64,000 nucleotides of DNA from Notamacropus eugenii (GCF_028372415.1 NC_092874.1:58069865-58133864); one strand, 5' to 3'. Shown: positions 1 through 11,637, counted from the first letter of the stretch. A program made the numbers and translations. Notes: generated by a model from the sequence alone, not told the origin.

Positions 1-68
1 GTGCTTAGATACGGATTGTTTGTCTACCTGATCTCAAGTCCCTTCCAATTTTGAGTTTCTGTGATTAT
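1..68 (+). repeat. 3' end of an old MIR3 or L3 repeat
   Basis: The window opens with a degenerate version of the 'cccttccaactctgag / tctgtgattctatga' ending shared by L3/CR1 3' ends and some MIR3-type repeats. It is cut by the window edge, so the family cannot be settled. Confidence 0.5.
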
Positions 69-880
69 ATGACAAGAAGAGGGACAAACTTGGGAAAAGT
101 GATGAGAAGGCACCCCAGACAACTTTATCCTCAGCCTTAATGTACAGCATTCTGATTAAAAAATTCTTCTGTTGATTGGTTCCATGATAAGCATTCACTC
201 TAATCCATCATGTGCCGTATACATCATGTAAATAGAAGCACTGGTCACAATGTACAAAATATGTATACGTAACTTGCCACAAATTGAACTGGCATAATTA
301 CATCTGACTTTATCTGCGATAGCTATTCTATTCTTCAAGAAGAACTTTTAGTAGAGATGCAGATTCTTGATCATAGCATATGATTGTGTCTGTTTCATTT
401 TTAATGGATACGAAGAAAACAAAGCAAACAGTGAGATCACTCAGAGATGTTCGATTATGGGCATATTGTAATGCCAGTTCAAGCTGCTCTAATCTCTACC
501 TGTGGCAGTTTCTTTATCCCATTTTCCATGACCCACTAGTGGGCAGTCAGTAATGTAATCCTCCACACTTATTCCTGAGAGGCTAATTTACAAACCCAGT
601 CTCCAAATCAGTTCCAGGACATTGGTCCACCTGCCCTTTCTCAAGGAAGAACTTATAATGTAGTAGAAGGCATTAGGTTGCAATCAGTTGTTTAAAAATG
701 CCTTAAACTAGGATAAAATGTACACAAGGATATGACGAGGAAATGACAAATTTAGAGGCCATGAAAACTTGTGAACACCATTCATATTCCAAGCCATGGA
801 GTTACATGTGGAGATCTGGGTCACCAGAGAGAGCACCCACCCAATGAAATCAGAGATCCTTGAAATATTCAAGTGTAATA
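69..880. other. Unassigned non-coding sequence
   Basis: I recognise no repeat family, exon or RNA here. Open frames are short and unconvincing on both strands. Confidence 0.5.
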
Positions 881-913
881 TATATGTGTGTATGTGAGTA
901 TGTGTGTGTGTGT

Positions 914-946
<33 letters not shown>

Positions 947-964
947 TAGATAGATAGATAGATA
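881..964. repeat. Compound microsatellite (TG)n-(CAGA)n-(GATA)n
   Basis: A run of alternating T/G to about 913 passes into CAGA tetramers (about 915-945) and then GATA tetramers to about 964. The CAGA-to-GATA change is one substitution per unit, the usual signature of slippage. Open frames across it are low-complexity artefacts. Confidence 0.95.
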
Positions 965-2095
965 TTTCAATGGCCCAATGGTCTACCAAGTATTTATTGT
1001 ACTCTTCTAAATATAGGTACGTATTATTTACTCTATAGGGCATAAAATATTTACTTAGTTTTTTTCCTTAAAAAGATATAGTAAATTATTCAGTGTCCAC
1101 TCTATTTCACTGGTTTCCTGACACAGGTGAAAAAAGAAATAGGCTTTTTGGAGCTTTAACAAAGCTTCAGGAATGCAGCTCTGAGGTACCAAATACACTT
1201 CAGAATAACCAAATATCCCCAAGAGGATCCCAATTATGTCTGAAGCCAAACAAGGGAAAATAAGACATAGGCTGGAAACATAGAAAGTAACCACTTCAGG
1301 GGTAAGAAGTTGAACCCCAATGGAAGAGGATACAAAAAGTAGATTTTCAGCTCACTGTAACAACCTGGGGGACTAATAGGAAAACAGAAGGCTGCCAGCT
1401 CCCCAAACTTTTGCAGAGTTTTGAGACCAGAGACTTAAAGATTTTCATTCAAATCAGGACTCTAAGAATAAATTCAACTGTCAGATGAACATTGAAAGTT
1501 CATATATTGTCTATATTGGTCCTGATAATAGGGGGAAAAATCCTTGGTGACTAATAAGGCCCTTAATTTTAGGCCCTTATCTATTTGCAAGGTTTTCCCC
1601 TTTATTTCCTATTATAGGGGCATAGAAATAATACTTTCCCTGGAGAGCCATTGAGAATTGAATATTTAGGATTTTAGCTCTGATTCCACATACTTTAAGA
1701 AGGCATTTATAAGTGTTACCTCTACTAGCTTACTTAGCAGGGCATCTTGGCAAACTCATTGATCAAAGCAGTGTTCCAATTTGCTTATACTCATAGCAAG
1801 AGTTATAATTCTCTCCATGTCTACATGACATGCAAAGAGTAATTTCTCTTTTACACCATGAGATAACCACATGTTTACATATCTTAATTAGTTTTCTCTA
1901 GGATACACAGTTTGATGAATGAGGATTGGCACTATTGAATGATGCCCTTATTCCCCCTGTTTTCAATAGCAACTGATTCTATTGAATTAAAAATTCATCT
2001 TAAAGCAAGTCTGCTATTTAACATCTTATGATATTCTGCATGCACTGATACTAAGTGAGGAAAGCAGACCCCAGAAAACGGTATGCACAATAACT
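965..2095. other. Unassigned non-coding sequence
   Basis: There is no recognisable repeat or gene. The 79-codon minus-strand frame at 1055-1294 has no family features and is probably chance. Confidence 0.5.
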
Positions 2096-2097
2096 TT

Positions 2098-2352
2098 TGG
2101 TGTTCAGTCGCTTTTCATTTGTGTCCAACTCTTCATAACCAATTCCATATGGGTTTTTCTTGGCAGTGGAAACTGGAGTGGTTTACCATTTCCTTATTCA
2201 GTTCATTTTACAGAGGAAGAAACAGAGGGCAAACGGGGTTAAGTGACTTGCCCAGGGTCATACAACCAGTAAGAATCTGAGGCCATATTTGAATTCTGTT
2301 CTTCCAGGCTCCAAGCCCAGCACTCTCTCCACTGTGCTGCTTCGCTGTCCCC
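2098..2352 (-). mobile_element. CORE-SINE (Mar1/WSINE1 type), near full length, antisense
   Basis: Reading the plus strand, the BovB-like tail comes first (2098-2140), then 'tggtttaccatttcc', then the antisense CORE ('gaggaagaaacagaggg', 'taagtgacttgcccagg'). The tRNA-like head lies at 2310-2352 ('cactctctccactgtgctgc'). All modules are present, so it is a nearly complete minus-strand copy. Confidence 0.85.
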
Positions 2353-2439
2353 TGTACTTTATAACGACAACAATGTAAATAGAGAGAACAACCACACGCA
2401 CAAAAAAAGCAAAAGTGAATGTAAAGTAATTATAAAATC

Positions 2440-2700
2440 AAGCAGAATTCAAATGAAAAGATATGAGGAGACACCCTAACGATGGGGGTGGGAGGTTGGC
2501 AGGTGTTACATACTGTACTTGTTTTAGGACTTATTCAATATATTGATCAGCTGTGTTTATTTTTTTCTCTTTTAAATATTGTTTTATGAGATGATTGTCT
2601 AGGAGGGAGAGGGACATGTGGCAACCATGATGATGTAAGAAGTGGAAAGTATTATTTAAACTTATATATTTAAAACTTATTTAAAAGTTAAATAAAAGTT
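2440..2700 (+). repeat. Possible L1-type 3' tail fragment
   Basis: The block around 'ggcaggtgttacatactgta' and 'aatatattgatcagctgtgt', ending in A-rich 'aaataaaagtttatt', resembles the untranslated 3' tail of marsupial L1-class repeats. I cannot place it in a subfamily. Confidence 0.3.
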
Positions 2701-2974
2701 TATTTTCAAAAGTAATATATGCTGTTCAGTAGTATTTAGCAGAAAGAAAATTGTCATTTTTTAGGTTCAATTTTATCCATAATTATCCTTATGGTTTCCA
2801 TGAGAGCATCACCTGACCTGTTATTTCCCACTCTAAGCCTTTGTGATTCTATTTTGGGCAGGGAAGAATGACCTCTCATTCATTCTTCCTATGTGTATTA
2901 CTTCTCTGTTTCAAACTTGTATTCCAGAGGGACCCACCTCCCCCCAACCAGGATGAGCCAAGAAATGATAGAAA

Positions 2975-3240
2975 AAAGGATCCTGGGGCATCGTGGTATA
3001 ATAGAGAAAATGCTGGATTTGCAGTCAGGGGGACCTAAGGTTTTGAATCCTTCCTTAGACACTTCAGTAGCAATGTGACCCCAGGCAAGTCATGTAACAT
3101 CTTATCCTGTTTCCTCATCTATGAAACAAAGTTAATAAGAGCATCTCTTTCCTAGGGTGGTTGTGATGATAAAATGAAATGTCTTTAAAGTGCTTTGCAA
3201 ACCTTAAAGTGCTCTATGTATTTCTGAGATATTTTTATGA
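2975..3240 (+). mobile_element. MIR/THER1-type CORE-SINE
   Basis: The head at about 2985-3035 is followed by CORE ('ccccaggcaagtcatgtaac'), 'tttcctcatctatgaaa', and the THER1-like tail 'aaagtgctttgcaaacctta'. The order is head-CORE-tail on the plus strand. Confidence 0.85.
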
Positions 3241-3244
3241 TCTT

Positions 3245-3905
3245 AATTCTTCAAATGAACTGTGACCTAGAATCACAGCAAACCTAGCAAAAAGTCCAAC
3301 GGGAGGCAAGGATTTTAAATAAGACGGAAGAATCAAATCTGCAGAGATCAGCCTGGGAGACTCAGGCTCAAGGATAATGGCCCCCTGGTTACTCTTCAGA
3401 AGCCAGTCCAGGGCAAGGATGGAAAAGCCAAACCTCTCCTAAAGGGCAGCACCAGATGAAACAAATGGCTAATGAATTTACTTTATGAAAATCTACTACC
3501 GAAGAGAGGAATATGTGACAAGTGAATTATAATATCTAAGACCAGAGCTGGTGAAACCTCCAGCCAGGATTCAGGACATGGCTGCTCTTTGGGGAAGCCA
3601 TAGCATAGTGGGCTTCAGGATGTAGGTGCTGGCTCAGCAGCAGAGAGCATCATGGAGAGAGGGCACACATTTCTCTGGAATAAAAAGACTGAAGTTTCCA
3701 GGAAGCAGCTCTTCTCTCGGTAGCATTCCCTGTTGTAGGGCTTCTCGAACTCTAGCAGAGCCCTTCAACTTTGGACTCTGGTTCAATACCAGTTAAACCT
3801 TCGGATTTTCCGGATATTGGTGTCCAACACTCCCTCAGTTAGATCTTAGTGACTTTTTCTGCTGTTTTTTTCTGTTTGTGTGTATTGTTGTTTTTCCTGG
3901 CAGGG
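3245..3905. other. Unassigned non-coding sequence
   Basis: No repeat or gene was recognised in this somewhat GC-richer stretch. Confidence 0.45.
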
Positions 3906-3906
3906 A

Positions 3907-4010
3907 TAAGGAGCGAGAGACTTGGAGTCTGAAGAGCTGAATTTCAACATTTACTGGCTGTGTCATCTAGGGTAAGTAATTTCACTTTTCAGGAGTTGTT
4001 TCCTTTTATG
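3907..4010 (+). repeat. Short MIR-like fragment
   Basis: 'gagagacttggagtctgaag' and 'tactggctgtgtcatctagg' keep the spacing of the MIR head and CORE. It is truncated after about 100 bases and diverged. Confidence 0.45.
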
Positions 4011-4550
4011 AGTTTTGGACTACTTATTCTTTAAGGTCTCAGCCTCAATCTCCTCTAATTCTGTAGTTGCTCTGATAATTCAAGCCCAAAATCATGGAAG
4101 TTTGACTGGAATGACTGGAATAACCCAGGCAGAGTCAGAGTTTTCTCTGTCTTATCCAAACATCTCCTTAATTATCCTGTACTCTCTAGCTGTGAGGTCT
4201 TGGCCAGTGGGAGGTGAAAGGATTTTTCCATGGTCCCAAAGTATGTTATTAGCAGTTGAGGACCCAGGAATCTTGACTGTCTCCATAGGAACCCATCAAA
4301 TACTTCCCCATGGTTTCCACAGAGTTGGCCGAAGAGGTTATTTTTCCCCTTTTCTCTTCCTGAAAACAGCTGCATGCTGCTGCTGTCACCAAATGATTAT
4401 TACCTTCTGCCTAGGAGTTGCTGTATTTCCTACTATATAATTTTTAGCAGGGTGTGGGGAGAGGGAGTTTGTTGCATGAAAGCATTTCAATAAGCATATT
4501 AATATTGTAACTACTATCAGGGTTCCCATTTTCAATTAATTTCCCATTTT
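4011..4550. other. Unassigned sequence with the longest non-repeat open frame
   Basis: A 141-codon plus-strand frame (4015-4440) lies here. It has no recognisable domain, no splice context I can identify, a Cys-rich stretch from a CTG-type run, and an equally open antisense frame. A weak MIR-like signal may underlie 4150-4300 on the minus strand. I do not annotate a gene. Confidence 0.4.
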
Positions 4551-4552
4551 CA

Positions 4553-4620
4553 ATTCAATTCAGCTAATATTTGTCAAGTGCATGCCAGGTGCAGGGGCCA
4601 TAAAGATAAACATGCTTTTG
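4553..4620 (-). repeat. L2 3'-end fragment, antisense
   Basis: 'caattcaattcagctaatat' followed by 'catgccaggtgcaggggcc' is the reverse complement of the L2 terminal '..cctggcacatag..aataaatgtttgttga' segment, in degraded form. Confidence 0.5.
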
Positions 4621-5640
4621 GTTGTGAATTTGGGGCATTTTCTTTTCCCTTTCCAAATGAGTAAAAATTGGAACCAGGAGAAAGGAATAGGTCTTGCTTA
4701 AGAGAAATTTTTTTTAGACATTTGACTAATATTCTAATGTTCTAAAGGAATGTTCTAAAGACTGAAATTTAGCATTATTATGAAGTCTAACGTTATAGTC
4801 AGAAAATGAGTTGCCATTATAAGAAAGAACCTTTTTTTTAATCAAGCCAACCATCAGATCTAATTAAGCAGATCTAAAATGGAAAGAATATTATCAGATG
4901 CAGCTAAGGAAGAGACTCCTCCAGTGTGAAACAGAACACACTACTTGATAGCAACCTAGGAGGAAGAGAAATTCTTTGTGCTGTTTTTTTAAAGTAAGAA
5001 TTCACTTTAGGGGAGATGTCCAGTATATGCAGGATTAGGAAGGTTGTATTTAAACAAAACCTCACTGAATAGCACACAATTTAGAAGAATGGTCTTTGGC
5101 TTGGGTTTTATCCAAGAGGTTTTGGTTACTGGAAGTAGCCATGTAGTCATTCTATTCAGCATTTACCCACCTGTACTGTATTATTTCTCCAGAGGCAACA
5201 ATAGCCCCCCCAGAGACAGTGACCTATATCCTCTTCTGACCATCTTGACTTGGCTATGAACCTAAGACTTCCTTTTAATGATTATTGCTGAGCCCTGCCC
5301 TGGTGGGTCCATATCATACGTGGGTCTCCTCCATCTCTGATAGGTTCTAAACACAACTGACAGCGCTATTCTGGTCATTGGAATGTACTAGCTAGGAAAT
5401 AATGACTGGGAAATGCCCAAGCTAGGCAGAAAGGCAAATGCAGAAGCATGTTCAGAGTATATGAAGGGAAGGTCCCACCTGAACAGGAGGGCACAATCAG
5501 GAGCGGAGTCACAGGCACAGGTGGGTGTTCAGAGTTCGTCAGGCATAAGGAAATAGGAATGATGTCGAGAGTAGAATGCTGCACCAGACAGATGAGTCCC
5601 TGCAATTAGATAACTAGGATCACAGGAGCCTGGTCACAAG
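4621..5640. other. Unassigned non-coding sequence
   Basis: About 1 kb in which I recognise no element. Short open frames on both strands have no domain features. Confidence 0.45.
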
Positions 5641-5644
5641 AAGG

Positions 5645-5800
5645 GCAAGGGAGCTTCCGATTCATCTGGTCCAGCCCCTCTCATTTGATACGCAAGAAAA
5701 CAGAGGCCCAGAGGGTCTACCTGACTTGCCTAAGAGCACACAGGTGGAAAGTGGCAGGGATGAGATTCAAGCCCCCCAAATAGGGATCATCTGCTCTGTC
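5645..5800 (-). repeat. MIR3-type SINE fragment, antisense
   Basis: 'tctggtccagcccctctcat', then 'aaacagaggcccagag' and 'cacacaggtggaaagtggca', match the antisense 3' half of MIR3/MIRb-like elements. Confidence 0.75.
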
Positions 5801-5872
5801 CCCTGATATTAAACAGCCTTTTAGGCTTAGCAGGTGCAAGGCAGGTTTCTTTAGAGGCTTGTAATTGTAATA

Positions 5873-6123
5873 GAAGGCAGTACTATAAAGTGTAACAACA
5901 ACAACGGCTAGCATTTATTGGAGGTTTGCTAGACGCTCTACATGTGTTAGCTTGTTTGATCTTCATAAGCAGCCTGGGAAATAAGGGCTATCACCATTAT
6001 CCCTGTTTTACAGATGAGGAAACTGAGGCTTGCAAAGATTAAGTGAATGCCTCAGTATCTGATCTCAGGGCTTCCTGACCACCCCCCACACCATCCCCCA
6101 CCCCAGTGTACTACCTAGCTGCT
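5873..6123 (-). mobile_element. MIR-type SINE, antisense
   Basis: 'tagcatttattggaggttt', 'gatcttcataagcagcctgg', 'ttacagatgaggaaactgag' and the head remnant 'actacctagctgc' occur in antisense order. A C-rich expansion (6081-6108) interrupts the CORE/head boundary. Confidence 0.8.
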
Positions 6124-6182
6124 TCTAGAGCTAGCGGACTTGAGCTCAAATCCCACTCAGTTTTCTGATAACATCAAATGAA

Positions 6183-6441
6183 ATGGGGAAGATAAGTGAT
6201 CTAGTAGGTAGGGCCCGGGGCCAGGAGTCAGGAAGATCTGAGTTCAAATGTGATCTCAGGTATGTACTAACTATGATCCTGGGCAAGTCATTTAACTCTT
6301 ATTTGCCTCAGTTCCTCTTCAGCAAAATGGGGACACACTGGAAAAGGAAGTGGCAAACCGCTTCGGGACCTTTGCCAAGAAAGCCTCATGGACAAAGTCA
6401 TGTGGTCACGTAAAGTCAGATATGATTGAATAACAACAGAA
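6183..6441 (+). mobile_element. CORE-SINE (Mar1/WSINE1 type)
   Basis: Head ('ggggccaggagtcaggaaga'), CORE ('atcctgggcaagtcatttaa'), middle ('ggaaaaggaagtggcaaacc') and BovB-like tail ('gtcagatatgattgaataac') are all in order. It is essentially full length. Confidence 0.87.
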
Positions 6442-6444
6442 TGA

Positions 6445-7295
6445 AAGAGGTCAATTTTATGATCTCTAATCTTTAAACTCAATGATCTTATGAACCATAA
6501 TGCCTCTGAGAGCACCTGCCAAGCAGGATCCCTTTGCAGGTTACATTTTTTGATGATTTATTATGTGTGTATAATATTTTTGGTTGTATTTTTGATACTT
6601 AGAGCAGGGAAATAAATTTTGGATCTGAACAGTAGCCCTGGCTCTCCCCTCCCCACCCCAAAAACGTGTAGGTTTAATTGATCTAGAAAGGTGTCTCTAA
6701 ATTCAGACTAATGTATCTGCCTAGATCTGCCTTGTCAGTAGCACAAAGGAAATGTGATATGTACATCTAGTAACATCTATCCTCCAAATGTTCAAATGGA
6801 CTATTTGTGCCCAAACTGTGGCAGAACCTTCCAACCTTATAGTGGACTGCCCAGCCACAGTCAAACATACTATACCTTGATCACAACACTGTGATATCAT
6901 AGGTCCTCTTTGAGTATGCAGGACAAACAACAGAGCTGCCTTGTGGTAATGAATATATTAAACCACCTATGTGGAAATACTCTACAAGCTTTGTCAAAAG
7001 GCACTTTAAGCTGCCAAGATATTAAATTGGCCTTTTCTGCCACAGCCATGCTGAAAAGGACTTTTATTAAAACACTTTTATTTCATTTATTTTCAATAAA
7101 CATTCTGAGTTCATACATATTCCCTGTAGCAAATCCATAACCAAGGACATAATTTTATAAAGAAAGCAAGTGGACCCTGCCAAAACACAGCTGTTTTGTC
7201 TAAAATATGGTCCTTTTAAGTTAAATGTATTTAACTATTTTCAGGAATATTAAACTATAAAGTGCTTCTGTGGGAAAAACAAATACATTGTATCA
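6445..7295. other. Unassigned, repeat-free, AT-rich sequence
   Basis: No interspersed repeat was recognised. The part around 6930-7290 looks unique and may be old non-repetitive DNA, but no function is visible. Confidence 0.45.
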
Positions 7296-7297
7296 CC

Positions 7298-7460
7298 ACT
7301 CAATCAATAAACATTTACTACTTATCTGCTGTGTAGGAACCACTTTACATACAAAGAGTAGAGAAGTCCTTACTTTCATTAAGCTTATAGTCTTTTAGGA
7401 GAATAGAACACAAGTACTGATAACTACAATGCATAATATTGCATAATATATGCATTGTAA
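7298..7460 (-). repeat. L2 3'-end fragment, antisense
   Basis: 'caatcaataaacatttacta', a degraded 'gtgccaggcactgt' region and 'aagcttatagtcttttagg' follow the antisense L2 3' end. The far end includes a 35-base near-palindrome (7425-7459) outside the L2 match. Confidence 0.65.
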
Positions 7461-7564
7461 AGTTAAAATAAATTGTTAGATAAAGTCTGAGGGGAAAGGC
7501 CATTACTAAGTAGGAAGGTCAATCGAGTAGAGCTATGACTGTTTGTAATAGCCTTAAGTAACAT

Positions 7565-7775
7565 TTAATATAAGATGGATAGACAGCTGGCCTTAGAACC
7601 AGGGTGACCTGAGTTCAAAATCTATCTCTGACATATACTGATTTTGTGACCCTGGGTAAGTCACTTAACCTTAAGTCACTTAATCTCTTTGGAGGCAATA
7701 CATTTCAGAGAAGGTGCATTTGTGAAGGGAATTTCTCATCTAGGAGTTCCAGTTGCCAATGAAATCATGGGCACC
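7565..7775 (+). mobile_element. Marsupial SINE with CORE head and non-BovB tail (WALLSI-like)
   Basis: Head/CORE ('ctgagttcaaaatctatctc', 'gaccctgggtaagtcactta') leads into a different tail, 'cagagaaggtgcatttgtga' and 'ccaatgaaatcatgggcacc'. That tail distinguishes it from the BovB-tailed SINEs. The minus-strand copy at 51247-51475 has the same tail. Confidence 0.7.
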
Positions 7776-8350
7776 GTCCTTGTCCTGTGTTGAGTGTTGG
7801 TTTTAAAAGATTTCACCAAATCTTTTCCTCCTCTGTTTTCTTCTTCCAAATGCACCTTGATGCATTTGTTTCACTACTCAAGATATTGGCCCCTTATGGA
7901 GACAAATTAAAATGGTGGGCAATTTCAGGTGCAGCCAATTAATTGTAGAGGCAGAAACTCCACAGTAGGAGATGAAGCTGAACTTTCCCACCGTGCATTC
8001 TAATTTGGGCACGCCAGTTTTATTGAGAGAAAACTCTGCCTTTGTTCCTTTGGCTTTTCTTACAAAAAAAAAAAAAAAGCTATACTTCTGAGTTGTAGCA
8101 AGCAGGTCATCTTTAATGCTCTGCCTGGCCTTCTCCTTTTTGTGTAGTTCCCCTTCCCCTGACCTGACTATCACCTCCTCTCTTTTCCCCACCTCCCCAA
8201 TTCCCTGAGCATCCCTAGTCAGTGTCTTACTCACTGGAATGAGCCATCCTATATCTCCTCCTGCCAGAGAACAGGCTCTCTGTGACTTCCATCGTGACAG
8301 CTAGTCTGACAAAATAACCCACAATAATGTTCTAATATAAAAAGGTCTAC
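7776..8350. other. Unassigned sequence with a short poly-A run
   Basis: No element was assigned. An A15-type run at about 8064-8079 is not preceded by a retrotransposon body that I can recognise. Confidence 0.4.
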
Positions 8351-8354
8351 CTTT

Positions 8355-8515
8355 CAATTCGGTTCAACTAAATTCAGCAAACATCTATTAAATGTCTATT
8401 AGATAGAAGACATTGGGGAATGCAGAGGTAGAGAAGACACAAGGAGCTTGTGTCTGTTCTCACGGAGTTTGCCATTTAATAACGGTTTTGAAAATTATGT
8501 ACACGGATGACTATA
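8355..8515 (-). repeat. L2 3'-end fragment, antisense
   Basis: 'ttcagcaaacatctattaaa', then 'cacaaggagcttgtgtctgt' and 'cacggagtttgccatttaat', reproduce the antisense L2 terminal region in degraded form. Confidence 0.6.
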
Positions 8516-9410
8516 ACATATGAGTGAGTCATTTAAGAGCAAAGGAGTTGTCCAGGCCAAGTCATATGAGAAATTGAAAGAGGGAGGGGAAGAGGGACTT
8601 CAACAGAAACTGGAGAAAGGGAGCTGTCCATTCTTCTGTGTAAGATGTGATTTAGCACTGGTCTTTTGGAAACCAAACATTTCACCTTTGTTTAATGAAA
8701 GGTTCTAATGGTAGGAGTTTCAAAGAATGTAGAAAGGGAGGTGGGACTTTGTTTATACCACACTTCATGTGTCCCACATATACTTCAGTACTTCAGTCTG
8801 ACTCAGTGGGACGAGGTCTAGAAGAAATCACATTCTATCTGTGTGCACTGATCTTCTCAAATATGGTGGACTCATATTTTGGCATCTCCAGGGGGTAAAT
8901 AACCAAACATCACCTTTTCCTGAGTTATTAAATAGATCAAGAGTCTTTTTCTAATGAAACCTCATAAAAAGTTATAGGGAACATAAAAATATAAGTGACT
9001 GGGTTGGCGGAATCCTGGTTTTAGTTGGAGCTTGTTTCCCCAAGTGAGCAATGGCTATGCATGTCCTAATATAATTATGACTCTAGTTAAAATAGTCTTG
9101 CCATTTGGATTAGTTCTGTTTGGTGAGACCATTCATAGGGGACTAAAAAAAAGTTGCATCACACAGGGTTGCCCAGTATTTTGACTGAGCCCCAGGGCCA
9201 TTTGAAAAATCTCATTCTCTACACATAAACATATCCCAGTGCCCAAAGGAAAACCTTCTGAGTGAATGGTAAATATTATGGATGTCAGGAAGGGGAACAC
9301 ATGTGCTAAAATCCTTTATGAGAAATTTGATGAGCTTATTTAAATTTAGGCTTTTGCCTTCTCTCAAGTTGACCTTTTGGGGGAGGGGGTGGAGAATGTA
9401 GGGAGGCTTA
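8516..9410. other. Unassigned non-coding sequence
   Basis: Two overlapping short open frames (8520-8708, 8695-8898) lack any domain or codon-level support. No repeat family was recognised. Confidence 0.4.
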
Positions 9411-9414
9411 GATT

Positions 9415-9605
9415 GAGGCAACTAAGTGGCACAAGGGAGAGGGTTGGAATTGAAAAGGCCTTGGTTCAAATCTGATCTCCACCACTGATAAGCGTATGAT
9501 CCTTGACGAGTCACATAACCTCCATTAACCTCAGTTTCCAGGGTTGTTGTAAAGATCAAATGAAATGACATACGTAAAGTGCTTTGAAAACCTTCAAGTT
9601 AACTG
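9415..9605 (+). mobile_element. MIR/THER1-type SINE
   Basis: The head 'gaggcaactaagtggcacaa', CORE 'ttgacgagtcacataacctc', and tail 'gttgtaaagatcaaatgaaa' with 'taaagtgctttgaaaacctt' occur in sense order. Confidence 0.8.
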
Positions 9606-9629
9606 GCTAGCTAGGTGCTGGTACTGAGG

Positions 9630-9666
9630 CTGATAGTAGTGGTAGGAGGAGTAGTAGTGATAGTAG
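9630..9666. repeat. Short AGT/AGG triplet tract at a SINE tail
   Basis: The 3' tail of the preceding MIR/THER1 copy passes into imperfect TAG/TGG/AGG/GAT triplets. A 17-base stretch at 9642-9658 is identical to 10400-10416, at the start of the large triplet array. Confidence 0.7.
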
Positions 9667-10396
9667 TGATGAGGGTTGGAAGTGAGGTGAGACCCTCCCC
9701 TCCCCAAAGATCAGAGTACCAGGAGCAGGTCGCTTGGAATGAATTTGAGGATTCAAGCATTCTTAAAGTCAGGGTGGTAAAGATGTATTATGTTTTTCAG
9801 AGCACAAGAGTTCTTAGGGAACCTGCAACCTTAGAGGGGGTACAAGTAAAGTTTAAATAGAATAATATGTGCCAATCATGCTAATTAGGTGATTCAGGGT
9901 GGGATTAGGGAGTGGTTAGTTCTTAAAGGAACATGCACTTTAGTCTCTACTGCACAGGTGTTTTACCCAGAGTTCATCGGGAAATAGCCCAAGGGCTGGG
10001 GCTACATGGAGGTGTGACTTTAGGCCTGAAACATCACTAAGTCCGTTAATGGTCAGGACTGACTAATACCAGGCTGCTCTCATCAATGTCTTGTTAGACA
10101 AGATGAATGTAAGGGAGTATATGTATGTCTAAGTCTAGGATACATATGATTGGTCAGTGAGTAGTAAATGTTGTTATGATCCAGTTCACAGCCAGTTCAA
10201 CCAGTACGCAGCTGGTTCAAACTAATAAATTCTATAGGTGAGGTTGGCTACTGTAGCAGAAAGGGAGGTAACAGTTTTTTCTGGAGCAGGCTGTTCTTGG
10301 GCTGGGGAGAAATTGCCTGGACGAGTATTTTGAGGCTAGGGAGAAATGTGATTTTTAGAATTGAGGTCCAAGCACATGCACCCGAGCACCCCATCA
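9667..10396. mobile_element. Candidate solo LTR or other insert between triplet tracts
   Basis: The block begins TGATGAGGG and ends CACCCCATCA, so its ends are inverted and have the TG..CA form of retroviral LTRs. It contains an AATAAA at 10224-10229, about three-quarters of the way along in plus orientation. Similar triplet tracts lie on both sides. No clean 4-6 bp TSD is visible because the flanks are repetitive, and I do not recognise the family, so this is a structural guess. Confidence 0.35.
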
Positions 10397-10406
10397 GGAG
10401 TAGGAG

Positions 10407-10442
<36 letters not shown>

Positions 10443-10449
10443 CAGTAGT

Positions 10450-10523
<74 letters not shown>

Positions 10524-10559
10524 TAATAGTAGTAGTAGAAGTCCTATTTGTAGAAGTAG
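10397..10559. repeat. Compound triplet array (AGT)11-AGC-(AGT)2-(AGC)19-(AGT)n
   Basis: AGT units run from 10408 to 10440, then AGC, two AGT, an uninterrupted run of 19 AGC at 10450-10506, then six AGT (10507-10524), AAT and more AGT. The array is open in several frames on both strands (poly-Ser, poly-Leu, poly-Ala, poly-Val), which creates spurious open frames. Confidence 0.97.
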
Positions 10560-11046
10560 TATCAAAAACCAAAGCCAAAACTAGAGAGCAGATACCATAA
10601 ACCACTAAATATCAAGCCAATCTGTACGTTAACTATTCTGACTAGAAACTGTCCTTCATTTATAACCTTTATGATCCATCTCTAAGATCCAAATCTGAAC
10701 CATATCAGCTACCCCTATGGCTGCTATGGCCCATCAGTATTAATTAAAAGTGAATGTTAATGTAAAGGGGAATTTATAACTTCCTTTGCCTGATGGTTGT
10801 GTCCTAAATCAAAGAGGATGAATAGCTTAGGCTACTACTTGTGAATTATAATCCACTCCTCCAAATCTGTATCCACTTTTTCAAGTGTCTTTTTGGGACT
10901 TTGCCAAACAAGCTTCCTTTCCCGTCTTACCTCACCCCAACCATAGAAGGGAGATTATATTTGTAGAAATTTTTGAAATCTATTTGTTTTAATATTTTAA
11001 AAGTGGAAACACAAAGGCCAAAATTGCAATGAAAGATGTTTTCATC
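10560..11046. other. Unassigned non-coding sequence
   Basis: Apparently unique sequence, the pre-insertion flank of the RPL21 retrocopy. No repeat was recognised. Confidence 0.45.
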
Positions 11047-11064
11047 AAGAATGCTTCTTTGACT
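11047..11064. repeat. Left target-site duplication of the RPL21 retrocopy
   Basis: The 18 bases 'aagaatgcttctttgact' recur exactly at 11620-11637, directly after the A-tail. Confidence 0.95.
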
Positions 11065-11619
<555 letters not shown>

Positions 11620-11637
11620 AAGAATGCTTCTTTGACT
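11620..11637. repeat. Right target-site duplication of the RPL21 retrocopy
   Basis: It matches 11047-11064 exactly. The perfect 18-bp match suggests a moderately young insertion, although the coding copy already carries several lesions. Confidence 0.95.

Noticed and set aside
881..1043. CRISPR-like or other spaced repeat array
   Set aside because: Tandem tetranucleotides with no spacers. Nothing in the window has alternating repeat-spacer structure.
4015..4440. 141-codon open frame
   Set aside because: No domain, no conserved motif and no splice signals that I can support. An overlapping antisense frame is also open. Chance is the simplest explanation.
10248..10605. Open frames of 79-105 codons rich in Leu, Ser, Ala, Val or Thr on both strands
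   Set aside because: They are readings of one triplet array in different frames. There is no unique sequence beyond a few flanking codons.
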